This document shows positions 16,692 to 25,231 of a stretch of DNA of 64,000 nucleotides, piece after piece (position 1 is the stretch's first letter; every line of letters begins with the position of its first letter). Origin of the DNA: an uncultured bacterium (GTDB taxonomy: Bacteria > Actinomycetota > Coriobacteriia > Coriobacteriales > Coriobacteriaceae). The position numbers and the translations under genes were made by a program. The stretch spans positions 62,001 to 126,000 of the forward strand of contig CAJMOF010000008.1 in assembly GCA_905215065.1 (NCBI GenBank). The letters are read 5' to 3'. The notes beneath the pieces were generated by a model. It had not been told where the DNA came from. It was given only the letters and a program-made list of their open reading frames with translations, and ran no database searches.

Positions 16692-17351
16692 GTGTCCGCA
16701 TTTCCGTTCGACGCCGTTATCTTTGACATGGACGGCGTCATTGTCGATACCGAGTATTACTACCTGGGGGAGACTGCCGCGTTTGCCAAGGAGCTTGGGT
16801 TGAATCTGACCCAAGAGGAGTTGAACGGGCAGGTTGGTACCTCACATCAGTTCTTCCTGCATATGCTAGTCGATTGGTTTGAGCGCGCCGGTAAAGGGCA
16901 CTTCACTGGCGAGGAGGCATTGGCCCGTTGGGACGAGTGGGCGCATAAGCGTCCGCGTGACTACCAGGCTTTGATTAACCCGGGCGCTGTGGATACGATT
17001 CGAGAGTTGCCGCGCCGCGGCGTTCGCGTGGCGCTGGCGAGCTCGTCTCCCATGGACAGCATCGAGGAAGTACTCGATGCATGTGGTCTGTCGGATGCCT
17101 TTGAGTACGTGGTGAGCGGCGAGCAGTTTAAGGAGAGCAAGCCCGAGCCCGACATCTACCTGCATGCGCTGGACCTGTTGGGGCTGCCTGCGGTCCGTTG
17201 CTGCTGCGTTGAGGATTCGGTGCCTGGCATCACTGCCGGCAAGCGAGCGGGTCTGACGGTAATCGCCAAGCGCGAGGAGCGGTTTGGCTTTAGCCAGGAT
17301 GCTGCGGACAAGATCATCGACCAGCTGCCGGAACTGCTTGAGCTTTCTTAG
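16692..17351 (+). CDS. beta-phosphoglucomutase-like HAD phosphatase
   Basis: A 219-residue HAD subfamily I protein with a small helical cap. The nucleophile motif is VIFDMDGVIVDTE, motif II is ALASSSP, the lysine motif is FKESKPEPDIY and motif IV VEDSVPGITAGKRAG. These match phosphoglucomutase/phosphatase members acting on small sugar phosphates. The GTG start at 16692 follows GGGAGGG by four bases; the terminator hairpin lies just before that site. Confidence 0.88.
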   Translation: MSAFPFDAVIFDMDGVIVDTEYYYLGETAAFAKELGLNLTQEELNGQVGTSHQFFLHMLVDWFERAGKGHFTGEEALARWDEWAHKRPRDYQALINPGAVDTIRELPRRGVRVALASSSPMDSIEEVLDACGLSDAFEYVVSGEQFKESKPEPDIYLHALDLLGLPAVRCCCVEDSVPGITAGKRAGLTVIAKREERFGFSQDAADKIIDQLPELLELS

Positions 17352-17501
17352 GAGCGCGGTAGTTGCGCGTTTTTCGGGTCTGATGAGTAAATAGCCGACA
17401 TTTTGGTGCGACACCTAGCATACTTTAAGCTAATGCGGGCTTAAGGACTTGTTGAATGCCCCTAAGTCCGTTTTAGGCTTAATTGTGCTTGGAGAGGGTA
17501 T

Positions 17502-18245
17502 ATGCCACCGACTGAAGGGCTAACTGACGGTAAAGCAGCGATACCGCTGTACCAACAGGTTATCGATATCATCAAAAACGAAATCAACTCCGGTGCCTAC
17601 AAGGCAGGTGCGCGGATACCCAACGAATTCGAATTGGCTGAGAGCTATAAAGTTGGCCGCGTTACCGTGCGACGCGCTATTGAGGAGCTCGTCCAACAGG
17701 GCTATCTAACGAAGCGACAGGGGAAAGGCACGTTTGTCAATGCCCCCAAGCTCAAGCGCAAGATTCGCCAGAAGGATGACGTCCAGAGTTTTTCGGACGC
17801 ATGCCGCGTTAACGGAATGGAACCGGGGGCGCGTGTCATTTCGAGAAAGATGCTGCCGGCGGATTCCACCGAAGCACAGTTCTTTGGTGTTCCCGTTGGA
17901 ACTGACTTGATCTGCGTTGAGCGCGTGCGTACTGCCGATGGCGTCCCTGTCATGCTCGAGAACAACATATATGTTTACGAGGACAACGCCTATCTATCAA
18001 CGGCACCTCTATCTAACCAATCCATTTTTGAGTTCGTGCGCAACCTGACGGGCCGCACGCCCGCGTTTACCGACCCATGCACGCTTGAGATCGCGTGTGC
18101 GTCGCCCGAGGTCGCTCGGTTGTTGGCAGTTCCCGTTGGCGAACCCTTGTTTTATATGGAAGCCTTCTTTTTCGATGAGCAGCGGCGGCCGTTTATCATC
18201 GGTCGTCAGCGGATCGTTGGGTCTCGCTACGTTTTTGACATCTAG
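17502..18245 (+). CDS. GntR-family transcription regulator with UTRA ligand domain
   Basis: A 247-residue HutC-type regulator: an N-terminal winged helix (PLYQQVIDIIKNEI, then GRVTVRRAIEELVQQGYL and GKGTFV) and a C-terminal UTRA domain (residues 95-245) that binds a small metabolite such as a sugar phosphate. It lies directly before a large catabolic operon and is the obvious regulator of it; an 8-base inverted repeat before the transporter gene is a candidate operator. Its own leader contains a TTAAGC/GCTTAA inverted repeat that may serve autoregulation. Confidence 0.9.
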   Translation: MPPTEGLTDGKAAIPLYQQVIDIIKNEINSGAYKAGARIPNEFELAESYKVGRVTVRRAIEELVQQGYLTKRQGKGTFVNAPKLKRKIRQKDDVQSFSDACRVNGMEPGARVISRKMLPADSTEAQFFGVPVGTDLICVERVRTADGVPVMLENNIYVYEDNAYLSTAPLSNQSIFEFVRNLTGRTPAFTDPCTLEIACASPEVARLLAVPVGEPLFYMEAFFFDEQRRPFIIGRQRIVGSRYVFDI

Positions 18246-18257
18246 GACATTGCGTAT

Positions 18258-18293
18258 GAAAGCGCCCGGTGGATCATCTCACCGGGCGTTTCC
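18258..18293 (+). terminator. terminator of the GntR gene
   Basis: GAAAGCGCCCGGTG pairs with CACCGGGCGTTTC around an eight-base loop. Confidence 0.8.
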
Positions 18294-18384
18294 ATACCGT
18301 TCACGGCGCAAACGCAACCGTTCAACCGCGTTGCGGCAATCAGTTTGAAATTATCTTGATGGCGAGAAAAGCTGCTGGTAACCT

Positions 18385-18420
18385 ATAGAACGTCATAGAA
18401 CGTTTGCCTTGTGCAAACGT
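18385..18420. promoter_or_regulatory. candidate GntR operator before the catabolic operon
   Basis: ATAGAACGT occurs twice with a 10-base period (18385-18393, 18395-18403), and ACGTTTGC (18400-18407) is a perfect inverted copy of GCAAACGT (18413-18420) with a five-base spacer. The position 44-79 bases before the transporter start suits a regulator binding site. Confidence 0.5.
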
Positions 18421-18463
18421 TGAAGCGAGATGCGATGCAGTCTCGAGTTCTTTGGAGGTATCT

Positions 18464-19927
18464 ATGTCAGATACGAAGGCGAAGAAGACAAACAGACGTT
18501 TTAAGTTCAAATTACCGCATGTCTATACGATCATGTTCTTGCTGATCGTTGTCTTTGCGGTCTTGACTTGGATCGTTCCCTCTGGTCAGTATCAGCGCAA
18601 GACGATTTCGACAGCGGCGGGCGAGCGTGAAGTCGCCGTTGCTGGAACCTATGAACAGGTCGATAAGAACTACACCGATTCCGAGACCGGCGAGACCATC
18701 AATCTGGGGCAGGATATCTTCGCGGTCCTGCAAGCGCCCACTAAGGGCATCCAGGAGGCTGCCGACGTCGTTGCGTTCGTCTTATTGATTGGCGGGTCGT
18801 TCGCAATCATCACCAAGACCAACGCTTTGAATGCCGGCATGAGCCGCGTGATTAAAAAGCTCAAGAACAAGGACATCCTCATCATTCCCATCACGATGAC
18901 GTTGCTGTCCATTTGCGGCACCACGTTTGGTATGTCTGAGGAAGCCCTGCCGTTCTATGCCATCTTCATTCCCATCATGATGGGTATCGGTTATGACTCG
19001 ATGACGGCATTCATCATCTGCTTCCTTGGTCCTAACCTGGGATATTGCGCTTCGACCATCGATCCGTTTAATGTTTTGATCGCCCAGGGCATCATTGGCA
19101 TCGAGGGCAATCCGCAACTGTGGCTGCGCGCCGTTTCTTGGGTCATCTTCACTGCCGTCGGTATCGCATGGGCCATGCGCTACGCCATGCGCGTCAAGAA
19201 AAACCCCGAGTCGTCCATTACGTACGAGGACGATAAGCTCAAGCGTATCGAGTTTTCCGTGACCGATGCCTCCATCGAGGAAGAGTTCACTACCCGTCAG
19301 AAGCTCGTGCTTATCGATTTTGCTTGCGGTATGGGCATTATCGTCTGGGGTCTTGTTACCCAGGGTTGGTACATGAATGAGATTTCCGCCGTGTTCCTTG
19401 GCATGGGCTTGCTTGCCGGTATCCTGGGCGGTCTTGACCAGCAGACGATTGCTGAGGAGTTCGTTAAAGGTCTCGCCGACTTTGCGTACGCCGCCATCGT
19501 TATCGGTATCGCTCGCGGTATTCTGGTCATCGCCGAGGGCGGCATGATCATCGACACCATCCTCCAGGCGCTCGCTACTGCGCTCGCCGGTGCGCCCGCC
19601 GCCGTCTACACCACGTTTATGTATATCGTCCTTGGCCTGCTCTCTTTGCTGGTTCCCTCGAGTTCTGGCCTGGCGGCACTCACCATGCCCGTTATGGGCC
19701 CCCTGACCGAGCTCATGGGCCTCAATCCCGAGGCGGCCGTTACCGCGCTCCAGTTTGCCAACCAGACCATCAACACCATCAGTCCCGTGGCGGGCATGAC
19801 GGTTGCCGGCCTTGGCGTGGCTAAGATTTCGTTTGGCCAATGGTGGAAGACCATTTGGAAGTTCTTCATCTTCATGGTCGTCTTTGGCCTGATCGTAACG
19901 GCAATTTCTGGCATGCTTCCGGCGTAG
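18464..19927 (+). CDS. YfcC/DcuC-type transporter
   Basis: A 487-residue integral membrane protein with about 12 helices, of the YfcC (PF03606) family, whose members take up C4-dicarboxylates, basic amino acids or small peptides. The N-terminus KLPHVYTIMFLLIVVFAVLTW and the VPSGQYQR motif are diagnostic, as is the conserved PSSSGLAALTMPVMGPL near the C-terminus. It is the only transporter in the operon, so it presumably imports the compound the other enzymes degrade. Start at ATG 18464 after TTTGGAGG. The next gene begins 9 bases after its stop. Confidence 0.88.
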   Translation: MSDTKAKKTNRRFKFKLPHVYTIMFLLIVVFAVLTWIVPSGQYQRKTISTAAGEREVAVAGTYEQVDKNYTDSETGETINLGQDIFAVLQAPTKGIQEAADVVAFVLLIGGSFAIITKTNALNAGMSRVIKKLKNKDILIIPITMTLLSICGTTFGMSEEALPFYAIFIPIMMGIGYDSMTAFIICFLGPNLGYCASTIDPFNVLIAQGIIGIEGNPQLWLRAVSWVIFTAVGIAWAMRYAMRVKKNPESSITYEDDKLKRIEFSVTDASIEEEFTTRQKLVLIDFACGMGIIVWGLVTQGWYMNEISAVFLGMGLLAGILGGLDQQTIAEEFVKGLADFAYAAIVIGIARGILVIAEGGMIIDTILQALATALAGAPAAVYTTFMYIVLGLLSLLVPSSSGLAALTMPVMGPLTELMGLNPEAAVTALQFANQTINTISPVAGMTVAGLGVAKISFGQWWKTIWKFFIFMVVFGLIVTAISGMLPA

Positions 19928-19936
19928 GTGGTTGTG

Positions 19937-21520
19937 ATGTCTGATCGTTTGACGGTCCTGACGTCTAAGAGCGTCTTTACCGGTACGGGGGACCTGCCGT
20001 TTGAAGGTTTCGTAGCGGTCCGTGGCAATCGAATTGAGGCTGTTGGCACCAAGTGTGAGCTAGCTTCGTATTTGACCCAGGCGGACGAGGTAGTTGACCT
20101 GGGCGACCGCACCGTCATGCCTGGCCTGATCGATGTGCATACCTTCTATACAGGCTGGGCGCTGCGGACGTTGGGGCCTGATCTGTCCGGCATCGCTGAT
20201 GCCAAAGAGGCCGTGTCGCTCTTGCGTGCATGGAAAGAAGATCATCCGGATTGCGCGGCGGCTTTTGGCCACAACCTACCCGAAACGTTGGCATCGGATG
20301 CCGAGAACGCAAATACGGCGGCTGTGTTTGACGATTGTTTTGGCGATATCCCTGTCGTCTGCTTTACACCGGGTGCGGAGACCTGCGTTCTCAATGCTGC
20401 CGCCAGTGCGCGATACGGCTTCACACCCCAGGCGTGCTATGCCGAGAAGATCTGGCGCATGATGAGCGATTTCCTCGCGCTGCCCGAGGTACGTGCGGGG
20501 TATTCGGACTACATGAGCATGCTTAACGAGCGCGGCGTTACCGCCATCAAGGAGATGGCGTTTGATGACTACTACGGTTTTGCCGACGAAATGGCTCGCC
20601 GTGAAGAATCTGGTGAGCTGACGGTTCGCGTCTCTATGATGTCGCAGCCGGTGGGTGCCGGTGCAAATCTGTCGTATGCTCGCGAGGCACGAGAGCGCTT
20701 TCGGGGACCGTTCGTTCGTTTTTCTGGCTTCAACCGTATGACCGATCGCGGCGTATGGGCGGGGCTTGCCGAGATGATTGACCCCTATGAGGACACGGCC
20801 GATGCGGGAGCTGCCGGCAAGACGGTTGTCGAGGAGCCCGAGTGGGATCTGATTGAGAACGAGCTGCGCGCAATTGATGCTGACGGCTTCCGATATTCCT
20901 TGCATTGCCAGGGCGATGGCGCCGTTCGTCGCACCGTGGCGCTCTATGCCTCGCTGCCTCGAGACGAGCATGGACGGTTGCTTCGCCGCCATGCGATTAC
21001 CGATCTCGAGAACTCTGATCCGACCGATCTTGTCGAGTTTGGCAAGTTAGGTGGAATTTGCGAGGTCTATCCGCAGATTTTGACGCTGGACCGGCGCGAG
21101 GATTGCCTGTCGATGATGCGTCGACAAATTGGCGAGACGCGACTTTTGCACAGCTGGAATCGCCGCGGCATGGAAGATTCCGGATGCACGGTGTGCTGTG
21201 GTACGGATTTGCCACTGCTGATTCCGAGCCTGGGCGAGTCAATCTACAGCGCGTGCGGTGGATACTTCGACGATGGGCTGCCCGTGAATGAGGCCAACGC
21301 GCTGACGCTTGTCGAGCTCTTGCGTGCTTGGACTGCCGGGGGCGCGTACGATCTGATGCGCGAAGACGAACTGGGTACGCTTGAGGTCGGCAAGCTTGCC
21401 GATATCTGCGTGCTCGATCGGGATGTGTTCGACCTCGATTATCGCGACGCACGCGATCTTTCGGTTGATATGACGATGTCGGACGGACAAATCGTGTTCG
21501 ATCGAAATAAGGAGGCATAA
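19937..21520 (+). CDS. amidohydrolase-family protein (YtcJ-like) with altered metal site
   Basis: A 527-residue member of the amidohydrolase_3 group. The usual GxxDxHxH metal motif reads MPGLIDVHTFYTGWA, so the second histidine is missing; the later ligand regions are present as YSLHCQGDGAVRR, RRHAITDLENSD and CCGTDLPLLIPSLGES. It should therefore bind fewer metals than normal or use a changed site. Several starts lie together; ATG 19937 is spaced best from AGGTGG. Role in the operon is probably to remove an amide or acyl group from the imported compound. Confidence 0.78.
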   Translation: MSDRLTVLTSKSVFTGTGDLPFEGFVAVRGNRIEAVGTKCELASYLTQADEVVDLGDRTVMPGLIDVHTFYTGWALRTLGPDLSGIADAKEAVSLLRAWKEDHPDCAAAFGHNLPETLASDAENANTAAVFDDCFGDIPVVCFTPGAETCVLNAAASARYGFTPQACYAEKIWRMMSDFLALPEVRAGYSDYMSMLNERGVTAIKEMAFDDYYGFADEMARREESGELTVRVSMMSQPVGAGANLSYAREARERFRGPFVRFSGFNRMTDRGVWAGLAEMIDPYEDTADAGAAGKTVVEEPEWDLIENELRAIDADGFRYSLHCQGDGAVRRTVALYASLPRDEHGRLLRRHAITDLENSDPTDLVEFGKLGGICEVYPQILTLDRREDCLSMMRRQIGETRLLHSWNRRGMEDSGCTVCCGTDLPLLIPSLGESIYSACGGYFDDGLPVNEANALTLVELLRAWTAGGAYDLMREDELGTLEVGKLADICVLDRDVFDLDYRDARDLSVDMTMSDGQIVFDRNKEA

Positions 21521-21521
21521 G

Positions 21522-22373
21522 ATGTCTGAATCCAAACCGACGCTGCGCCGCGAACAGATTGCGGGCATGAATATCCACTACATCATGTGGTCGCTCGATT
21601 ACTTCCTTGATGTGCAGCAGCGTTTGGGCTTTGAGTCCATTGAGCTGTGGTGTGCGGAGCCGCATGTGACGCTCGACCACACGGGCTACTTTGAGGCTGA
21701 GGTCCTGGCGAAAAAGGCTGCAGACCGTGGGCTTAGGTATCGTACTCTGTGCCCCGAGAATGTTGTCTATCCTTGGCAGTACTGCGCACGCAAACCGCTG
21801 CATGAACAGCGCAGCCTGGCGTACTTTAAGCACGGCATTGAGCTTGCCGAGGTACTTGGGTGCGACCGTATGTCCGTCAACTCGGGCTGGGGCGACTGGG
21901 ACGAGGACCGCGAGGAAGCCTGGAAGCGCAGCCGCGAGCACTTGTCCATTCTGGCGGAGTATGCCGGCGAGCACGGTCTGGTGCTTACGATGGAAAGCCT
22001 GCGTCCCGAGGAGAGCAACCTTGTGACGACGGTTTCCGATGCGAAGCGCATGATTGACGAGGTCGCGAGCCCGTACTTACAGCCCATGGTTGATACAACC
22101 GCGATGGGCGTTGCAGGCGAGACGCTCGAGGACTGGTTTGCCGCCTTTGGTGACGGGGCAATTCACGAGATGCACTTTATCGACGGCGACCCGTATGGCC
22201 ATCTGGTGTGGGGCGATGGCAAGCACGATATGGACGCCTTCGTCGCCACGCTCAACGCCCATGGTTTCGACGGCATGCTGGGCCAGGAAATCACGGATGG
22301 TCGTTACTACGATGACCCGGCAGCAGCAGATGCCAAGAACATGGCCGCATTCGAGAAATATCTGATTGACTAA
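21522..22373 (+). CDS. sugar isomerase/epimerase (FrlC-like TIM barrel)
   Basis: A 283-residue xylose-isomerase-like barrel. Metal-ligand motifs are visible: LVLTMESLRPEESN (Glu), PMVDTTAMG (Asp), EMHFIDGDPYGHLVWGDG (His/Asp) and GQEITDGRYY (Glu). This pattern and the neighbouring deglycase and kinases fit FrlC, which epimerises psicoselysine to fructoselysine. It starts one base after the previous stop, with AAGGAGG as ribosome binding site, so the two are tightly coupled. Confidence 0.82.
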   Translation: MSESKPTLRREQIAGMNIHYIMWSLDYFLDVQQRLGFESIELWCAEPHVTLDHTGYFEAEVLAKKAADRGLRYRTLCPENVVYPWQYCARKPLHEQRSLAYFKHGIELAEVLGCDRMSVNSGWGDWDEDREEAWKRSREHLSILAEYAGEHGLVLTMESLRPEESNLVTTVSDAKRMIDEVASPYLQPMVDTTAMGVAGETLEDWFAAFGDGAIHEMHFIDGDPYGHLVWGDGKHDMDAFVATLNAHGFDGMLGQEITDGRYYDDPAAADAKNMAAFEKYLID

Positions 22374-22435
22374 AACAACTATCGGCCACGCAGCCAATGT
22401 CATTGATTGCGGGCCAAACAAGAAAGGAACTGGAT

Positions 22436-23404
22436 ATGAACGCACACGATCTGATTAAAGAGGCAATTGCCGAGAAGGGCAAGTTCGACAGCGTCTACTG
22501 GATTGCTTGCGGTGGCTCCATGATCGATTTGATCCCGGCTCATGAGCTTCTGCAGCGCGAGGCTACCACCTTCACTTCGTATATCTATACCGCGCGTGAA
22601 TTCGACATTATGCGTCCGCGTCGTCTGGGCGAGAAGTCCCTGGTCATCGCTTGCAGCCACAGCGGCAATACCCCCGAGGTCGTCGAGGGCTGCGAGATTG
22701 CCCTTGCTGCCGGCGCTACGGTGATCGCCCAGACCGACAACGCTGGATCCAAGATTGACTCCGGCAAGTGGACCACGTGGGTCTACCCATGGGGCGAGGG
22801 CGTGCCGCAGGCCGAGGTCCCCGCTGGCATTTCGCTGTCGCTTGCGGCAGAGCTGCTCGATCAGCAGGAGGGCTACGCCGATCTTGCCGATATGTATGCC
22901 GGTATCGCCGAGATGGATAAGATTCTTCCCCCGGCACGCGAGAAGGTAAATGCCGAGCTGGGCGATCGCTTTGCCAAGCTTTGCCAGGAGCACGAGTTCT
23001 TCTATATTCTGGGCAGCGGTCCCAACTTTAGCCAGACCTACGGTTTCGCTATCTGCTCTCTTATGGAGATGCAGTGGCAGCACTGCAGCTACATTCACTC
23101 TGCCGAGTACTTCCATGGCCCCTTCGAGGCTACTCAGGATGGCGTTTTTTACTTCCTGCAGATGGGCTCCAGCGAGTGCCGTGCTATGGACGAGCGCGCC
23201 CTGGCGTTCCTTAAGACGCATACCGATACGCTGATGGTGCTCGATGCCAAGGAGTACGGTATGGAAGCCGTGCCGGCGAGCGTCCGTGCCTATCTGGACC
23301 CGGTGCTGTTCTACGCCATGAACTGCGAGCTGCGTGCTGCACGCGGCAAGGTGTTTGATCACGATCCCGATTTCCGTCGCTATATGGGTGTTGTCGAGTA
23401 CTAG
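22436..23404 (+). CDS. SIS-domain deglycase/isomerase (FrlB-like)
   Basis: A 322-residue protein with two SIS domains that bind phosphosugars. The first contains YWIACGGSMIDLIPA and ACSHSGNTPEVVEG (phosphate loop), the second FYILGSGPNFSQTYGFA. The closest known family is FrlB, which splits fructoselysine-6-phosphate into lysine and glucose-6-phosphate; GlmS/AgaS isomerases are relatives. Start at ATG 22436 after AAAGGAAC. The downstream PfkB kinase would make its phosphorylated substrate. Confidence 0.85.
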   Translation: MNAHDLIKEAIAEKGKFDSVYWIACGGSMIDLIPAHELLQREATTFTSYIYTAREFDIMRPRRLGEKSLVIACSHSGNTPEVVEGCEIALAAGATVIAQTDNAGSKIDSGKWTTWVYPWGEGVPQAEVPAGISLSLAAELLDQQEGYADLADMYAGIAEMDKILPPAREKVNAELGDRFAKLCQEHEFFYILGSGPNFSQTYGFAICSLMEMQWQHCSYIHSAEYFHGPFEATQDGVFYFLQMGSSECRAMDERALAFLKTHTDTLMVLDAKEYGMEAVPASVRAYLDPVLFYAMNCELRAARGKVFDHDPDFRRYMGVVEY

Positions 23405-23418
23405 AAGGGACAAAGGCC

Positions 23419-24282
23419 ATGGCATTTAACGTTAACGCGCTCGGATTTGGCGACAACGTCGTCGATCGCTACGAGCATATCCACACCATGTATCCTGGCG
23501 GCAACGCGGTGAACTTCGCCGTTTATGCCAAGAAATGCGGTGCCGCACGCTCCGCATACATGGGCATTTTTGGCAATGACGCCGCTGCCGAGCATGTCAT
23601 TGCAAGCCTCGAGGATGAGGGTATCGAGCTTGATAAGTGCGAGCAGATGATTGGCGAGAACGGAGCGGCTCGCGTGACCGTCGTTGACGGTGACCGTGTC
23701 TTCCTTGGCTCCAACGAGGGCGGTATCCGTGGCGATGCGCGCTATGTCCTCGATCGCTTTGACCTTTCGTACATGAAGCAGTTCGATGTGGTTCATTCGG
23801 GCAACTATTGCTTTACCGAGCGCGAGCTGCCCAAACTGAAGGCTGCGGGCGTCACGGTCTCTTTTGACTTTTCGGACGACTCCACCGACGAGTACTACGA
23901 GCAGATTGCGCCCTACGTCGATTTCGCTTTCTTTAGTGCGGCGGATGCCGCGAGCGAGGACGAGATCCGCGAGCGTCTGGCATGGGTGAAGGGCTTGGGT
24001 CCGCGTTTTGTGTCGGCTACGGCGGGCGCCGAGGGCTGCATTGCTTACGACGGCGAGCGTTATTACCGCCAGCTGGCTAAACCGGTAACGGACATGAAGG
24101 ACACCATGGGGGCGGGCGACTCGTTCCTCACCTCGTTTTTGATGTGCTATCTCGATTCCGCCAAGCGTGGTGAGGATGGCGCCGAGGCCATCGAGCGCGC
24201 GCTCGACTTTGCTGCCGGGTTTGCCTCGACCGTGTGCGGCATGGAAGGTTCTTGGGGCCACGGAGCACCAATCGTCGAATAG
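23419..24282 (+). CDS. PfkB-family kinase (fructoselysine 6-kinase-like)
   Basis: A 287-residue ribokinase-fold kinase. It has the two-glycine motif YPGGNAVNFAVYAKKCG and the catalytic/anion-hole motif DTMGAGDSFLTSFL with the base Asp. The short N-terminus (GFGDNVVDRYEHIHTMYPGG) and the FDFSDDSTDEYY segment match E. coli FrlD closely. It would phosphorylate the sugar moiety of the substrate before deglycation. A terminator-like hairpin follows it inside the operon. Confidence 0.85.
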   Translation: MAFNVNALGFGDNVVDRYEHIHTMYPGGNAVNFAVYAKKCGAARSAYMGIFGNDAAAEHVIASLEDEGIELDKCEQMIGENGAARVTVVDGDRVFLGSNEGGIRGDARYVLDRFDLSYMKQFDVVHSGNYCFTERELPKLKAAGVTVSFDFSDDSTDEYYEQIAPYVDFAFFSAADAASEDEIRERLAWVKGLGPRFVSATAGAEGCIAYDGERYYRQLAKPVTDMKDTMGAGDSFLTSFLMCYLDSAKRGEDGAEAIERALDFAAGFASTVCGMEGSWGHGAPIVE

Positions 24283-24352
24283 CTTAAGAAAGCGTACGGC
24301 GGTCTGGCTATGAGGCTTTGGACAGCCGATGCAAAACAATAAGCGAAACGCG

Positions 24353-24388
24353 AAAAGGGGGCTCGCCATGTGGTGGGTCCCCTTTTGA
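24353..24388 (+). terminator. intra-operon terminator or attenuator
   Basis: AAAAGGGG and CCCCTTTT, with an inner CGCCA/TGGTG pairing, form a long stem between the two kinase genes. It divides the operon into a promoter-proximal and a distal half. The 120-base gap holding it is the largest in the operon. Confidence 0.65.
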
Positions 24389-24403
24389 ACATTGGAGAAG
24401 ACC

Positions 24404-25204
24404 ATGGGTATTAAAGCGTGCGCAGCTGGTTTTTGCTGTGCGGACGTCTATCAAAACATCGGCGTGTTCTATCCGACTGGTAATGGCATTGACTGGGGTA
24501 TCCATCTTGCACGAATGGGCGTTTCGGTATCCGCCGTGTCGGTTGTCGGCAAGGACGAGTACGGAGACAAGATGAGGGAGGCGCTGGCCGCTGAGGGGTT
24601 CGATATCTCACATCTGCGGGTGGAGGATGGCGACACCTCGGTGATGCTCATGGCGTTGAAAGACGGCGTCGATCGCGTACATCTCGAGGCAATCGATGGC
24701 GTAATGGAGGCATATCGACCGAATGAAGATGACCGGGCGTTTATCCTAGAACATGACATCATTCACACCGACCTGTTTGGCAATTGTTTGGACCTCCTGC
24801 CCGAATGGCATGATGCGGGCAAGACGGTGGTTATGGACTTCTCGGTGTTCAGCCAGGATCCCGAATATGCCTGCGAGAACCATTTTCCCTACGTTGACTA
24901 TGCGTTCATGTCGTTTGAAGAGGACACTCCGGAGCTGCGTGATTGGGTACGTCACGTACAGGAGCTGGGACCGCGGGTGGCAGTTGCCACGCTTGGTGAG
25001 AAGGGAAGCATTGCCTATGACGGTGAGCGCTTCTATGAGTGCGGGATCGTGCCGGCGGAGAAGGTCGTTAACACCGTGGGTGCCGGCGACTCGTATATTG
25101 CCGGGTTTACCAAGGGCGTGATCGATGGCCTTGATATTCCGGCGTGTATGAAGGCGGGCGCTGAACTGTCGTCCCGAGTGATTGGTTCGTTTGAGCCGTA
25201 CTAG
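24404..25204 (+). CDS. second PfkB-family kinase
   Basis: A 266-residue kinase of the same subfamily as the preceding one, but only moderately similar. Its substrate-side motif is YPTGNGIDWGIHLARMG, where the usual GG before N is TG, and the catalytic motif is NTVGAGDSYIAGF. The different sugar-binding side suggests a different but related substrate, for example a second epimer. Start at ATG 24404 six bases after GGAG. Confidence 0.83.
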   Translation: MGIKACAAGFCCADVYQNIGVFYPTGNGIDWGIHLARMGVSVSAVSVVGKDEYGDKMREALAAEGFDISHLRVEDGDTSVMLMALKDGVDRVHLEAIDGVMEAYRPNEDDRAFILEHDIIHTDLFGNCLDLLPEWHDAGKTVVMDFSVFSQDPEYACENHFPYVDYAFMSFEEDTPELRDWVRHVQELGPRVAVATLGEKGSIAYDGERFYECGIVPAEKVVNTVGAGDSYIAGFTKGVIDGLDIPACMKAGAELSSRVIGSFEPY

Positions 25205-25231
25205 GGCCAAATGCCTGGAAAGGAGTACGAA

